A DNA stretch of 33,723 nt from Blastocatellia bacterium (GCA_013697915.1 JACCVY010000138.1:1-33723); one strand, 5' to 3'. Numbered from the stretch's first letter, positions 24,599 to 33,630 are shown. Made by a program: numbers and translations. The notes: generated from the sequence alone by a model not told the origin.

Positions 24599-26554
24599 TC
24601 ATTGATTTCGCGCGATCTCAGTCGGCGCTTTCTTTGGTTCAGTCTTGTCTTCGGGTTTGGGTGTCTTAGCTACCGGTAATGCGCCCGGCGGTTCTTCGTT
24701 GCGGGTCTTGCGATAGTAAACATCGTAAACGCGACGGACCGCTGGCGCCGCATGCAGGCCGCCGAAGCCCGAGTTTTCAATTAACGCCACCAGCGCGATT
24801 TCAGGTTTGTAAGCAGGAGCATAAGAAACGAACCAGGAATGGTCCTTGTTCTTTCCCGTGTCTTTGCCGAGTCCGACAACTTGCGCTGTACCCGTTTTGC
24901 CGGCGATGTCAAAGCCGGCCATGCGAATTGCCGCGGCCGTCCCGCCGTTATTGACGACGCCCCACATTCCCTCCACCACGAGATGATGAACGTCTTCTGA
25001 AATCGAAAGCTTTTTGGGGTTGGGCCGCGCGCTGTCAAGCGGTTGAAAAGATCGGCCCGCGCGCAGTTCGAATGGACCAGTTGCGTTCACCGGCCTTAAT
25101 TCTTTCAAAAAGTGAGGCACATAAAGATTGCCGCCTACCGAGATGCCGGCGATCGTGCGCAGCAATGCAATCGGAGTGATGATGTCATACACCTGCCCGA
25201 AAGACGCGTAGACGGTGTCTATGTCTTTCCATTCAGCATTATGCGGTTGCGTCTTTTGCTTGAGTTCCGGTGAAGGGGTCAGGCTGATAACTTCATTCGG
25301 GATATCAATCCCGGTTCGTCTGCCCAAATCAAACTCGTCCACCATAGCCATGATGCCGTCGATGCCCATCTTCAAACCAAGGCGGTAGAAATAACCGTCG
25401 CAGGATTTGGTAATGGCCGTCTTCAAATCGGGCGTACCATGATTGCCCATGCAGCGCGTGAACTTATTGCCCACTTGAATGCCGCCGCCGCAAACGAGGT
25501 TCGAGTGGTCCAATGTGATCGCACCTTGCTGCAAACCGGCAATGGCCATCGGCACCTTCCAGGTCGAGCCCGGGGGATAACGGCTTTGCACCGCGCGGTT
25601 GATCAGCGGTTTGTCCGGGTCATTCAGCAATGCCGCGTATTCCGCGCGGCCTTCTCGGGTGCCGAGGCGTTCCGAAAAAAGATTCGGATCGAACGTGGGC
25701 GCGGACGCCAGCGCCAGAACCTCGCCGTCATTAGGATTCATGACGACGATGACACCGCGCTTGGTGGCTGACGTTCGCAGTTGTTCTTCGGCAACTTCCT
25801 GTAAATCCAAATCGATCGTCGTAACTAAATCCTGTCCCGGCTGCGGCGCGACTGTTTCGATTTCATCCTGGATGCGCCCGCGACTGTCGACGATCACCTT
25901 TCGGTAACCGTCCCTGCCGCGCAGATAATCGTCGTAGGTCTGTTCCAAACCACTCTGACCAATAACATCGCCTGGCTTGAGTCCCTTGTCCTTATAGCTG
26001 TTCAGCTTCAACTGTTCCGGACCGACCTCACCAACATAACCAAGCACGTGGGCCAATAATCCGTTTGGCGGGTAACGACGTTGCGGCTGTTGCTCGACAC
26101 GCAGCTCCGGAAACTCGAGCTCATGCGCTTCGACCCAGGCGATGTCACCCGGCGTCGCATCTTGTTTCACCAAAATTGATTCAAAGGCCGGCTGGGATGC
26201 GATCTGTACAAAGCGGTCGCGCAGAATATCGCCGTCAACCGCTAACGCATCCGCGAGCGGCGCCACTAGTGTCAGCGGATTGCGGCCGCGCAGATCTTCA
26301 CGGGAAAGGATGACGCTATAAATAATGCGGGAGTCGACCAGCGGATGTCCGTCGCGGTCAAATATGACTCCGCGCGGCGCTGTTATGGGAAGCAGTCTGA
26401 TGCGCTGATTCTGCGCAATCTCGGCGTAGTACTGACCGCGCACCAACTGCAGGTAGTAAAGTCTAACGCCGAGCAACGCCAGCACCAGCACGACGAAGAT
26501 CTGCACCAGCCAAATGCGGCCACGCAGGTTTTGTGAAGAGTCTTCGAATTTCAT
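24599..26554 (-). CDS. mrdA: Penicillin-binding protein 2 (elongasome transpeptidase)
   Basis: 651 residues, a class B PBP. One N-terminal membrane helix (about 13-33), the dimerisation/pedestal domain with RGVIFDRDG (61-69), then the transpeptidase domain: Ser330-x-x-Lys333 in PPGSTWK, SCD (384-386) as the SxN/SxD motif, and KTGT (553-556). It cross-links peptidoglycan for lateral growth and partners with RodA. The C-terminal 30 residues are Lys/Pro/Glu-rich and disordered. Its ATG lies one nucleotide after the mreD stop, so translation is tightly coupled. Confidence 0.96.
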   Translation of the reverse strand: MKFEDSSQNLRGRIWLVQIFVVLVLALLGVRLYYLQLVRGQYYAEIAQNQRIRLLPITAPRGVIFDRDGHPLVDSRIIYSVILSREDLRGRNPLTLVAPLADALAVDGDILRDRFVQIASQPAFESILVKQDATPGDIAWVEAHELEFPELRVEQQPQRRYPPNGLLAHVLGYVGEVGPEQLKLNSYKDKGLKPGDVIGQSGLEQTYDDYLRGRDGYRKVIVDSRGRIQDEIETVAPQPGQDLVTTIDLDLQEVAEEQLRTSATKRGVIVVMNPNDGEVLALASAPTFDPNLFSERLGTREGRAEYAALLNDPDKPLINRAVQSRYPPGSTWKVPMAIAGLQQGAITLDHSNLVCGGGIQVGNKFTRCMGNHGTPDLKTAITKSCDGYFYRLGLKMGIDGIMAMVDEFDLGRRTGIDIPNEVISLTPSPELKQKTQPHNAEWKDIDTVYASFGQVYDIITPIALLRTIAGISVGGNLYVPHFLKELRPVNATGPFELRAGRSFQPLDSARPNPKKLSISEDVHHLVVEGMWGVVNNGGTAAAIRMAGFDIAGKTGTAQVVGLGKDTGKNKDHSWFVSYAPAYKPEIALVALIENSGFGGLHAAPAVRRVYDVYYRKTRNEEPPGALPVAKTPKPEDKTEPKKAPTEIARNQ

Positions 26555-26555
26555 T

Positions 26556-27101
26556 TCATCTTCTGCCCATTGAGCCCGTTACTCGTCGCGCGCCTTTGCG
26601 ACGAGAGGCAAAGGCGCGACGTTGTTGACGCCCCCCTTCAGTAAAAAGCGAATCCAGCAAATAGAGAGCAAACGTTCCCATGACCGTAGTGGCAATCAAT
26701 CGATAGGACATGGTTTGGACGAAAGGGGCGCTGGGAGCATATCCCAGGGACCGGTGCCAAAAAACATAGATCGCCGAGTCGAGCACCGTCGCGGCCGCCA
26801 GCACTGGAATGCGTAGCAGGGTGTTTTCAAGATTCACGCGCGTGGCCGCAAAATAAATCAAGTAGGCGGTCAAGGTCTTTGAAAAACCGCCGGCGCCCAT
26901 AAGTCCGCCGCCGGCCGCATCAACTGCGAGCCCGGCAATCGTTCCGACAAACAGCGCCTGCCAGGCGTGACGCTGCAAGGCGATATAAACAACCACCACC
27001 AGGGGAAAGTCAATATAAGAAAGTGGCGGCCACACCGCCCGCAACGACAATTGTAAAATTATGGCTAGCGCGAGAACAGCCGCGATCTTAAGTTGGGACA
27101 T
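26556..27101 (-). CDS. mreD: Rod-shape protein MreD
   Basis: 181 residues, an integral membrane protein with about five helices, linking MreC and PBP2/RodA to the membrane. MreD sequences are poorly conserved; the call rests on hydropathy, length and position between mreC and mrdA. The C-terminal tail (about 158-181) is strongly basic and partly encoded by a perfect-arm hairpin at 26584-26621. Upstream, a heptamer array begins 4 nt from the start codon and takes the place of a ribosome binding site. Confidence 0.9.
   Translation of the reverse strand: MSQLKIAAVLALAIILQLSLRAVWPPLSYIDFPLVVVVYIALQRHAWQALFVGTIAGLAVDAAGGGLMGAGGFSKTLTAYLIYFAATRVNLENTLLRIPVLAAATVLDSAIYVFWHRSLGYAPSAPFVQTMSYRLIATTVMGTFALYLLDSLFTEGGRQQRRAFASRRKGARRVTGSMGRR
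26584..26621. repeat. Strong hairpin inside the 3' end of mreD
   Basis: Arms CGTCGCGCGCCTTTGC (26584-26599) and GCAAAGGCGCGACG (26608-26621) pair over 14 bp with a 2-nt bulge and an 8-nt loop. It encodes part of the basic MreD tail and lies about 30 nt before the mrdA start, so it could modulate mrdA translation or mRNA stability, or be an in-frame REP-type insertion. Confidence 0.7.
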
Positions 27102-27104
27102 GGC

Positions 27105-27221
27105 CGAATTTCGATTGCCGATTTCCGATTGTCGATTTGGACTCGTTCAATTTCACTGCGCGCCAGGAGTTATCGAGGGTGCTGATAAAAATTGGCAATC
27201 GGCAATTGGCAATCGGCAATG
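27105..27221. repeat. Two heptamer arrays in inverted orientation between mreC and mreD
   Basis: Left array (27105-27139): CGAATTT, CGATTGC, CGATTTC, CGATTGT, CGATTTG. Right array (27194-27221): GGCAATC, GGCAATT, GGCAATC, GGCAATG, the same family on the other strand. Segments 27114-27138 and 27196-27220 are reverse complements at 21 of 25 positions. The arrays come within 4 nt of the mreD start and 3 nt of the mreC stop. Confidence 0.85.
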
Positions 27222-27223
27222 AT

Positions 27224-28126
27224 TCATTGCTTTTTAGTCTTCTCTACGTTTGGCAGGGTCTGTTCGGGTGCAGGCCGCTGTGGCGCATGATAAAGCAAAA
27301 CCGCCACTTCTTTTAATTGGTCCAGGTTGGCCCCGGGCCTGATGAAAATCTGGTGCGGTTGTGTGGCGGTGCCACGTTTCACATCGACAACTTCTCCGAC
27401 ATTCAGTCCGGGCGGATAAATTCCATCCTGGCCCGTCGTCAGTATCGAGTCACCAACATCCACCTTCTGTAAACCGGAAACGTAGCGCATCTCGATAAGC
27501 CCGCTCTCGCCTGTGCCGCGAACCGAGCCGAGCGCTCCGGAGGCGCCGAGTTGGCCCACGATCGCGCCGGCCGCAGCTTTCTCGTCGGTGACCATCATCA
27601 CCTGCGCTGTCCAGGGACTAACGGCAATAACGCGTCCTACGATTCCACCGGCGGTTATGACCGGCATATTCAACGCAACACCGGAAGAGGTGCCTCGGTC
27701 GAGCGTCACTGTGTTGAACCACACTGAAGAATCGCGCGCGATAACATGCGCTGTTATCTGATCGTAACCTGTTTGTTGTTTGAGATTGAGGAGACCTTTG
27801 AGTCGCTCGTTTTCTTCCGCCGCTTGTCGCGCGTTTTGCAGTTGTAACTCAGTCGCAAAAAGTTTTTCTTTCAATTGCGCATTTTCAGTAGCCGCACCGC
27901 GGAAGTTAATGATCTCGCGAATAAAACCACTGCCGGCGCCGCTGGCTCGCGATGAAACGCCCTGGACCGGCGAGGCCAGTGCCTGAATCCAAACACGAAA
28001 CAACCGCTGCTTGGTGGTATTGTCGCGCGCATCGACAGCCATGATTACCAGGTTGGCAAGCAGTAGCGCCACCAGCCACAGTGGCGCCTTTTGGCGAATT
28101 TCTCTTTGGGTGCGGGTGGCGGCCAT
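27224..28126 (-). CDS. mreC: Rod-shape protein MreC
   Basis: 300 residues. Short cytoplasmic N-terminus, one membrane helix (about 15-31), a coiled coil (about 78-112: NAQLKEKLFATELQLQNAR), then the periplasmic beta-barrel domain with VIARDSSVWFNTVTLDRG and the later VGDSILTTGQDGIYPPGL. MreC self-assembles and activates PBP2/RodA. It sits between mreB and mreD as in most rod-shaped bacteria. No Shine-Dalgarno is visible; the C-terminal 20 residues are Pro/Lys-rich. Confidence 0.95.
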   Translation of the reverse strand: MAATRTQREIRQKAPLWLVALLLANLVIMAVDARDNTTKQRLFRVWIQALASPVQGVSSRASGAGSGFIREIINFRGAATENAQLKEKLFATELQLQNARQAAEENERLKGLLNLKQQTGYDQITAHVIARDSSVWFNTVTLDRGTSSGVALNMPVITAGGIVGRVIAVSPWTAQVMMVTDEKAAAGAIVGQLGASGALGSVRGTGESGLIEMRYVSGLQKVDVGDSILTTGQDGIYPPGLNVGEVVDVKRGTATQPHQIFIRPGANLDQLKEVAVLLYHAPQRPAPEQTLPNVEKTKKQ

Positions 28127-28170
28127 GGCGGGTAAATATTAAATCGTAAATAGAATGGCCAATCGGGTCC

Positions 28171-28249
28171 GAGTTTCAAGTTCCGAGTTTCAATTGTTCT
28201 GCCTACTGCCTACTGCCGAGTGCCTACTGCCGAGTGCCGACTGCCTACC
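28171..28249. repeat. Heptamer arrays (GAGTTTC, then GCCTACT/GCCGAGT) between mreB and mreC
   Basis: GAGTTTC, AAGTTCC, GAGTTTC, AATTGTT (28171-28198), then seven units in perfect phase: GCCTACT x2, GCCGAGT, GCCTACT, GCCGAGT, GCCGACT, GCCTACC (28201-28249). The second array ends 4 nt from the mreB stop codon. Confidence 0.88.
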
Positions 28250-28253
28250 GGCC

Positions 28254-29300
28254 TCACATGCCGCTGGTCATCGTATTCTCCCACTTGACGCGTTTGAGCA
28301 GGTCAAAGTCGGAAAGCATTTTGCCGGTGCCGAGTACCACTGACGCCAGCGGATCGTCAGCAAGAGAGACCGGCAAACCAGTTTCAATCGAAAGACGTTT
28401 GTCCAAATTCTTTAACAACGCGCCGCCGCCGGTCAGCACAATGCCGCGTTCGACGATGTCGGCGGAGAGTTCGGGAGGCGTTCGCTCCAGCGCTACGCGC
28501 ACGGCGTTGATGATCGTCGAGACTGAATCAGCCAATGCTTCGCGCACCTCTTCATCCGTCATCGTGATCGTCTTTGGTATTCCTTCAATCAAGTTGCGGC
28601 CGCGCACTTCGTATGACAGTGGCTCTTCAAGCGGGTAAGCCGAACCGAGTTCGATCTTGATTGCTTCAGCAGTACGCTCGCCAATCAGCAAATTATATTT
28701 TCGTTTGATGTACGAGATGATCGCTTCGTCCATTTCGTTACCGGCAACGCGCACCGCGCGCGAGTAAACGATGCCACTCAAACTGATCACTGCGATGTCG
28801 GTCGTGCCGCCGCCGATGTCAACCACCATGTTGCCGTGGGGCTCGGTGATCGGCAGGCCGGCGCCGATTGCCGCCGCCATCGCTTCTTCAACCAGGTAGA
28901 CTTCCGAAGCCTTGGCGCGATAAGCCGAATCTTCAACCGCTCGTCGCTCGACTTGAGTGATTTCGGACGGTATGCCGATTACAACGCGGGGACTGACCCA
29001 CGTTTTGCCGTTGTGCGCTTTGCGGATGAAGTGCTGAAGCATCTTTTCAGTTACTTCAAAGTTTGCGATGACGCCGTCCTTCATGGGACGAATGGCAACG
29101 ATGTTGCCGGGCGTGCGGCCGAGCATGTCCTTCGCGTCGCGGCCGACAGCCTCAACCTGATTGGTGACCTTATTGATCGCGACGATCGAGGGTTCGGAAA
29201 CTACGATGCCGCGACCTTTGGCATAAACGAGGGTGTTGGCCGTTCCCAGATCAATTGCCAGATCGCTGGAAAACAGACTAAAAATCGATTTAAGAGCCAT
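28254..29300 (-). CDS. mreB: Actin-like rod-shape protein MreB
   Basis: 348 residues, normal length. Nucleotide-binding motifs are intact: phosphate 1 [11 protein letters not shown] (16-26) and phosphate 2 [16 protein letters not shown], then [15 protein letters not shown] near the C-terminus. It forms membrane-bound filaments that guide RodA/PBP2 cell-wall synthesis. The N-terminus ([13 protein letters not shown]) is amphipathic enough for membrane contact. First gene of mreB-mreC-mreD-mrdA-rodA; GGAAGTG lies upstream of the ATG at rather long spacing. Confidence 0.97.
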   Translation of the reverse strand: MALKSIFSLFSSDLAIDLGTANTLVYAKGRGIVVSEPSIVAINKVTNQVEAVGRDAKDMLGRTPGNIVAIRPMKDGVIANFEVTEKMLQHFIRKAHNGKTWVSPRVVIGIPSEITQVERRAVEDSAYRAKASEVYLVEEAMAAAIGAGLPITEPHGNMVVDIGGGTTDIAVISLSGIVYSRAVRVAGNEMDEAIISYIKRKYNLLIGERTAEAIKIELGSAYPLEEPLSYEVRGRNLIEGIPKTITMTDEEVREALADSVSTIINAVRVALERTPPELSADIVERGIVLTGGGALLKNLDKRLSIETGLPVSLADDPLASVVLGTGKMLSDFDLLKRVKWENTMTSGM

Positions 29301-29403
29301 TTAATTGTTCACTTCCAGTGTAATGAAAACGAGAAAACATCGGCGGGCGGCAACGCGAAAGTCGTGAGCGGCAATAGCAACTGGCCTGACGGCGACGGGG
29401 AAG

Positions 29404-29460
29404 TGGGCTGAAATTTTAGGGGGAGCCCAAACACCATTTACCACTTACAACTGACCTCGG
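29404..29460. repeat. Small hairpin and weak heptamer array upstream of mreB
   Basis: TGGGCT (29404-29409) pairs with AGCCCA (29424-29429). Four degenerate 7-bp units follow: ACCATTT, ACCACTT, ACAACTG, ACCTCGG (29433-29460). The gap 29301-29515 should hold the mre promoter and the end of the GGDEF gene unit; I cannot point to a convincing promoter. Confidence 0.4.
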
Positions 29461-29515
29461 AAACCTAAACCAACTCCGAACGATCAAAGATACCTGAACT
29501 TCGATCTTTGCGCTA

Positions 29516-31111
29516 TCAAGAAAAGGCCTTTCCTTCGTCCGCGTCCAGAATAGACACCGGCACGCCGCCCTCACTCGCCGGTTTTTCTTCCCGGCTTCGC
29601 AGCAAGGGTGAAAAGCGCACGCAGTTTTTGTTGGCCGCCTTTGCTTCGTACATGGCGGTATCGGCGCATGAGATTAAGTGTTGCGGCGACGAAGCATGCT
29701 CGGGGAAAGCGGCGACACCAAAGCTGGCTGTCAACGATAGTTTCAAGTTCCTGCCTGCATTGAAGGAATGTTTCCGAATTTTTTCGCGAATGCGTTCAGC
29801 CACCGTCCCGGCCAGTTCGATTCCCGTATCGGGCAGCACAATTACAAACTCATCGCCACCATAACGAGCAACTGCGTCCGTATCGCGTATTGATGAAAGA
29901 ATCACACCCGCCATCTCCATTAGCACGTGCGAACCGGCGAGATGTCCGTGCGCATCGTTGACGCGTTTAAAATCGTCAAGATCCAGAAACAGCGCGGCCA
30001 CGCTGGTGCCATAACGGCGGGCGCGGCGAATCTCGTTCAAAAGAAACTGGCGCAGATAGCGAGCGTTGTGAAGTTTGGTGAGATCGTCGGTTTGCGACAG
30101 CCGTTCAGCTTCGCCTATGCGCACCGCATTTGCCAGGGCGGATGCAATCGGCAACGAAAGAGCCTCAAGCAAAGCGAGCTCGGATTTCTTAAAGGAGCGC
30201 TGCTCCCGTCTACCTTCGAGCACACCCAGAATGCGTTCGCCACAAATCAGCGGAATCGCGACGATGTATTCGCCGCGCTCCTTCTTTCGAATCGTGCCCA
30301 TGCCGGCGCCGGCAAGTCTTGCTGCTTTAGATTCATTGCCAGTGCTTACGGCTTCTCCCGCGAGCAACACTTCACGCAAGTCATCACGCAACTCAGCGAT
30401 TGCTTTCTCTGCGGGCTTGAGCGAGGCGATGGCTTCCAACGTTGCCGCCTCGGGACCCTTCTCATCGGCGAGCAGGTAGATGGTCCAACGATCGGCTTTA
30501 GCCAGCGCAGTCAGTCCCGTCAGCGCCACCTGGGCTGCATCGCTTTGATCGCCGATGAAGTGCAGCGAGGAAACTAAATCAAAGGCGGCCCGCAAGCTTG
30601 CCGCTTTCATCTTCGCGGGCAGTGAGGCCAGTCCCGACTCAGTAACCGGCCTGACCATTTCCGGCAGTTTCAATTCTCCGGTGGCGCCGTGCCCTTCGAT
30701 TTCATGCAAAATTGCCGGCAATTGCGCCGCCTTGTCGGCAATCGCGCGAAAGCCAAGTCGTTTCAGCGTTGCGCCATCAAGACCGCGCACACTGAAACCG
30801 TGAAGCCCCATTTGGTGCCGGCGACAGGCAATCACCGGTGTTCCCGGCCAAAACATTTTTGCGTGATCGATGGCTGCGTGAAGTTCGACGGTGTCAGCCC
30901 CGGCAATCACCTCATGAAGAACTGCCAGTGGCGCTTCCTGGAGTTTTTCGCCCGTGCTTTCGATTTCACGATGGCGAATTAGCGCGGCTTCAGCTTCGAC
31001 GTCGCGCAAGCCTTCGATCAATGTTTGCACGCCCGCCAGGCGCAGGGCCTCAATCAGCTCATACGCCGGCGCTTCGTGCGCATCAGTTAAGAGGATGACA
31101 TGTCTGGGCAT
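29516..31111 (-). CDS. GGDEF protein with Ser at the guanine-contact position (candidate Hypr-type cyclase)
   Basis: 531 residues, soluble. Residues 1 to about 135 look like a degenerate receiver-type domain (HVILLTDAHE), about 172-332 a GAF domain, about 337-510 a GGDEF domain. DLDDFKRVND and GGDEF (418-422) are intact, and an RxxD inhibitory site (409-412) is present. In place of the usual GHxxGD the sequence is GHLAGS: Ser394 stands nine residues after Asn385, exactly where PleD and the other GGDEF protein in this window (10940-12595) have Asp. In Hypr GGDEF enzymes of Geobacter this Asp-to-Ser change allows ATP use and cyclic AMP-GMP synthesis. It follows the FecR gene after 17 nt, so the two are co-transcribed. 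Confidence 0.9.
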   Translation of the reverse strand: MPRHVILLTDAHEAPAYELIEALRLAGVQTLIEGLRDVEAEAALIRHREIESTGEKLQEAPLAVLHEVIAGADTVELHAAIDHAKMFWPGTPVIACRRHQMGLHGFSVRGLDGATLKRLGFRAIADKAAQLPAILHEIEGHGATGELKLPEMVRPVTESGLASLPAKMKAASLRAAFDLVSSLHFIGDQSDAAQVALTGLTALAKADRWTIYLLADEKGPEAATLEAIASLKPAEKAIAELRDDLREVLLAGEAVSTGNESKAARLAGAGMGTIRKKERGEYIVAIPLICGERILGVLEGRREQRSFKKSELALLEALSLPIASALANAVRIGEAERLSQTDDLTKLHNARYLRQFLLNEIRRARRYGTSVAALFLDLDDFKRVNDAHGHLAGSHVLMEMAGVILSSIRDTDAVARYGGDEFVIVLPDTGIELAGTVAERIREKIRKHSFNAGRNLKLSLTASFGVAAFPEHASSPQHLISCADTAMYEAKAANKNCVRFSPLLRSREEKPASEGGVPVSILDADEGKAFS

Positions 31112-31128
31112 AACAAAAGCTAAAACAC

Positions 31129-32379
31129 TTAACTGCGTCGGCCACCGCGCGAAAGCGATAAGCGGTATTGACTGCTATTGCCTCGCGGGTCTTCTGCGTC
31201 AACTACGATTTCCTGCATTCCCGGCGCGGCGGTAATTTGCAACTGAAATGAACCGTCGGTGGCTACCAGCGTGTCGCGGCCCGCGGCGCGAATGGTGTTG
31301 CCGGCTTCCGAGTGCCCGCGTACCAAATAAACATTGCCGCCGAGCAACTCTGCGGTGAGATTTGAAACTGTAACGCGCGAGCCGGTGCCGGGCGGCGCGA
31401 TGATGAATTTTTTCGGATCACTCCAGTCACTTGTTTGACCGCTCGAAGCCGTGGCGCGCACGCGCCAGAAATACGTGCCGGGCCGCAGGTCGCTGGCTGT
31501 GAATTCATTCGAAGCGAGCTGGTCGCGTTCAATCACTTTCCCGTCAGCCACGAAAAAAGGAGAAGTCGCAACTTCAACGCGATAGAACGACGCAGTGCCT
31601 GACTGTGGCCGCTGCCATTTCAAAGAAATGTTTGCCGCACCATTGTCGCCAACAAAAACACGCTCGAGATCGCGCGGCTCAGACGGCGCGGGAATGTCCA
31701 GCAACTTTTGCGGCCGCGAAAGGGTGCCCGACGGATTTACTGATACATACTCGCCGCCGTGCAAAGTGGTTTTCTCACCTGAGCGATTTGTAGTTTCAAT
31801 CGCACCGTTGTTGACGCGAATTTCTTCCGTCCCTTCAGGATTCACGCCAAAGCTGGCGCCCGTCTGTTCGCCCAGTTTGTTCTTGGTCTTTGGCGTCTCG
31901 ACTACATTGTTTGTGCCTTCGGGTTGCTGCTCGGTGCGAACGTACATTTGTCCGCTATCAACCACGACGTGCACATTGGTTTTCTTGCCATCGTCTTCGC
32001 TGGCATTGTCACGAATGATGATCGTGCTGTTGGGACGAACGACAAGCGTTGAGCCGTCGGCCATGCCCACGCGTGCGCGACCACTCGCCAGCGTTTGCAC
32101 CGTGTCGCCCGGATAGAGTTCGGTATCGCCGCCGGGCGTGATCGTCTCGCGCGTAGCGGCGCGAATGACGCGCACTTCACCTTCAAACGAAATGAAGCGC
32201 GCGCCCGCCGGAGGTTTCGTTCCCGCGCCAACATTCCGGAGTGGGTTGCCATACTTCCAAACGTAAAGCGCGCCTCCGCCGGCCAGCCCGCAGAGAGCAA
32301 CGACAAGGATGATGAGGTAGACGATGCGCTTTTGGACTACCCACCAATCAAAAACAAAACGACGGGATTTTTTGGCCAT
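31129..32379 (-). CDS. FecR-domain membrane protein with FN3 and C-terminal Ig-like domain
   Basis: 416 residues. A basic N-terminus, one membrane helix (about 19-40), then an extracytoplasmic part: a FecR-type beta-helical domain (about 62-225, with SFEGEVRVIRA, LYPGDTVQTLASGRARVGMADGSTLVVRPNS), a fibronectin type III domain (about 240-330, with LRPGTYFWRVRAT) and a C-terminal Ig-like module (about 338-412). Stand-alone proteins of this type, without a sigma factor neighbour, are usually thought to bind cell-wall or envelope ligands rather than act as FecR iron regulators. It is immediately upstream of the GGDEF gene, suggesting an envelope-signalling pair, which is inference. Confidence 0.85.
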   Translation of the reverse strand: MAKKSRRFVFDWWVVQKRIVYLIILVVALCGLAGGGALYVWKYGNPLRNVGAGTKPPAGARFISFEGEVRVIRAATRETITPGGDTELYPGDTVQTLASGRARVGMADGSTLVVRPNSTIIIRDNASEDDGKKTNVHVVVDSGQMYVRTEQQPEGTNNVVETPKTKNKLGEQTGASFGVNPEGTEEIRVNNGAIETTNRSGEKTTLHGGEYVSVNPSGTLSRPQKLLDIPAPSEPRDLERVFVGDNGAANISLKWQRPQSGTASFYRVEVATSPFFVADGKVIERDQLASNEFTASDLRPGTYFWRVRATASSGQTSDWSDPKKFIIAPPGTGSRVTVSNLTAELLGGNVYLVRGHSEAGNTIRAAGRDTLVATDGSFQLQITAAPGMQEIVVDAEDPRGNSSQYRLSLSRGGRRS

Positions 32380-32591
32380 GTTTCTGAGCTAGAACTGAGG
32401 GGCAACTACTAACGTGAGCGCTGGCGGCGAATCCGTGAACTGCGGATAGCCGCGCCGGCGCAAAGGTGTGAAGAAGTCGGGCGGAGTCAGCGGCTAATCC
32501 TTGATACTCAAGCCTCTGACCGTCATTTTGAATTTAACACAGCGGGGAGAACAGGTTCAACAGCCCTTTTCTGGTGGTCTGCTTGAGGCTA

Positions 32592-33608
32592 TTACTTCCG
32601 GATTTCCTCGTTTTCTTTCTCAAGTTCCTCATCTTCGAAGGGCGAATCGAAGTCTTCCGGCAGGTCGACTTCAATGTTGGTGTCGGCGTGTTTGGCCCAG
32701 ACGAGCGAGGCGGCTACGGAACTGAGCAACACAACGGCGACGAAGACGAGCGAAATCCAGATAGGAATGTTGATGTGGACAGCCACTATCAGCATCTTCG
32801 CGCCGATGAAGGTCAAGACGATCGCCAGGCCGATCTTTAAGTAGTGAAACTTTTCCACCACGCCGGCGAGCAGGAAGTACATCGAACGCAAACCAAGAAT
32901 CGCGAAGACGTTTGAGGTATAAACAATGAAGGCATTGGTGGTGATAGCGAAGATGGCGGGAATTGAATCCACTGCAAAAACCAGATCCGCAACTTCGACA
33001 ATCACGAGCACGAGCAACAGCAAGGTTCCCGTCAGGCGACCGTCAATTCTGGTAAAGAACTTTTTCTCCTCGTAAGTGCGCGTCATCGGCAGGATGCGCG
33101 TCACAAAGCGGACGAGCGCATTGTCTTCAGGTTGGAAGTCGTTATCTTCCTGCGTGAACATCTTGATGCCGGTGTAAACCAGAAAAGCGCCAAAGATGTA
33201 GATAATCCAATGGAACCGATTGATCAGAGTCGCGCCCACGAAGATCATCGTCAGGCGCATGACCAACGCACCCAGCACGCCCCAAAACAGCACGCGGTGT
33301 TGATATTTTGAAGGGACCTTGAAGTAGGAAAAGATCAGCAGAAAGACAAACAGATTATCAACCGACAGCGACAACTCGATCAGGTAGCCGGTAACAAACT
33401 CGAGACCGCGCGACGAACCCTGGTAGTAAAAAACGATGCCGGCAAAGACCATCGCGAGCGCGATCCATATTCCGCTCCAGATGGCGGCTTCGCGATATTT
33501 GATGGCGTGGGCGCGGCGATTGAAGAGTCCCAGATCCAGACTGAGCATTAAAAGGATGAATACAGAGAATCCGATCCATAAGGCCGCCGTGCTACTAATC
33601 GAGTTCAT
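32592..33608 (-). CDS. TerC/Alx-family membrane protein (probable Mn2+ exporter)
   Basis: 338 residues with about nine membrane helices. The family signature acidic motifs are present: LSVDNLFVF (81-89) and DLVFAVDSIPAIFAIT near residues 207-222. Members such as Alx, MeeF/MeeY and TerC export manganese and may supply it to secreted enzymes. The C-terminal tail is strongly acidic (about 305-334). Upstream there is no yybP-ykoY-like manganese riboswitch visible, only a heptamer array from 33631, though the window ends at 33723. The 212-nt gap to the FecR gene (32380-32591) shows no gene or clear structure. Confidence 0.9.
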   Translation of the reverse strand: MNSISSTAALWIGFSVFILLMLSLDLGLFNRRAHAIKYREAAIWSGIWIALAMVFAGIVFYYQGSSRGLEFVTGYLIELSLSVDNLFVFLLIFSYFKVPSKYQHRVLFWGVLGALVMRLTMIFVGATLINRFHWIIYIFGAFLVYTGIKMFTQEDNDFQPEDNALVRFVTRILPMTRTYEEKKFFTRIDGRLTGTLLLLVLVIVEVADLVFAVDSIPAIFAITTNAFIVYTSNVFAILGLRSMYFLLAGVVEKFHYLKIGLAIVLTFIGAKMLIVAVHINIPIWISLVFVAVVLLSSVAASLVWAKHADTNIEVDLPEDFDSPFEDEELEKENEEIRK

Positions 33609-33630
33609 TCAGAAGAGAAAATAGCATGAC

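Noticed and set aside
29927-30577. Plus-strand ORF of 216 codons
   Set aside because: Antisense of the GGDEF gene; no recognisable features.
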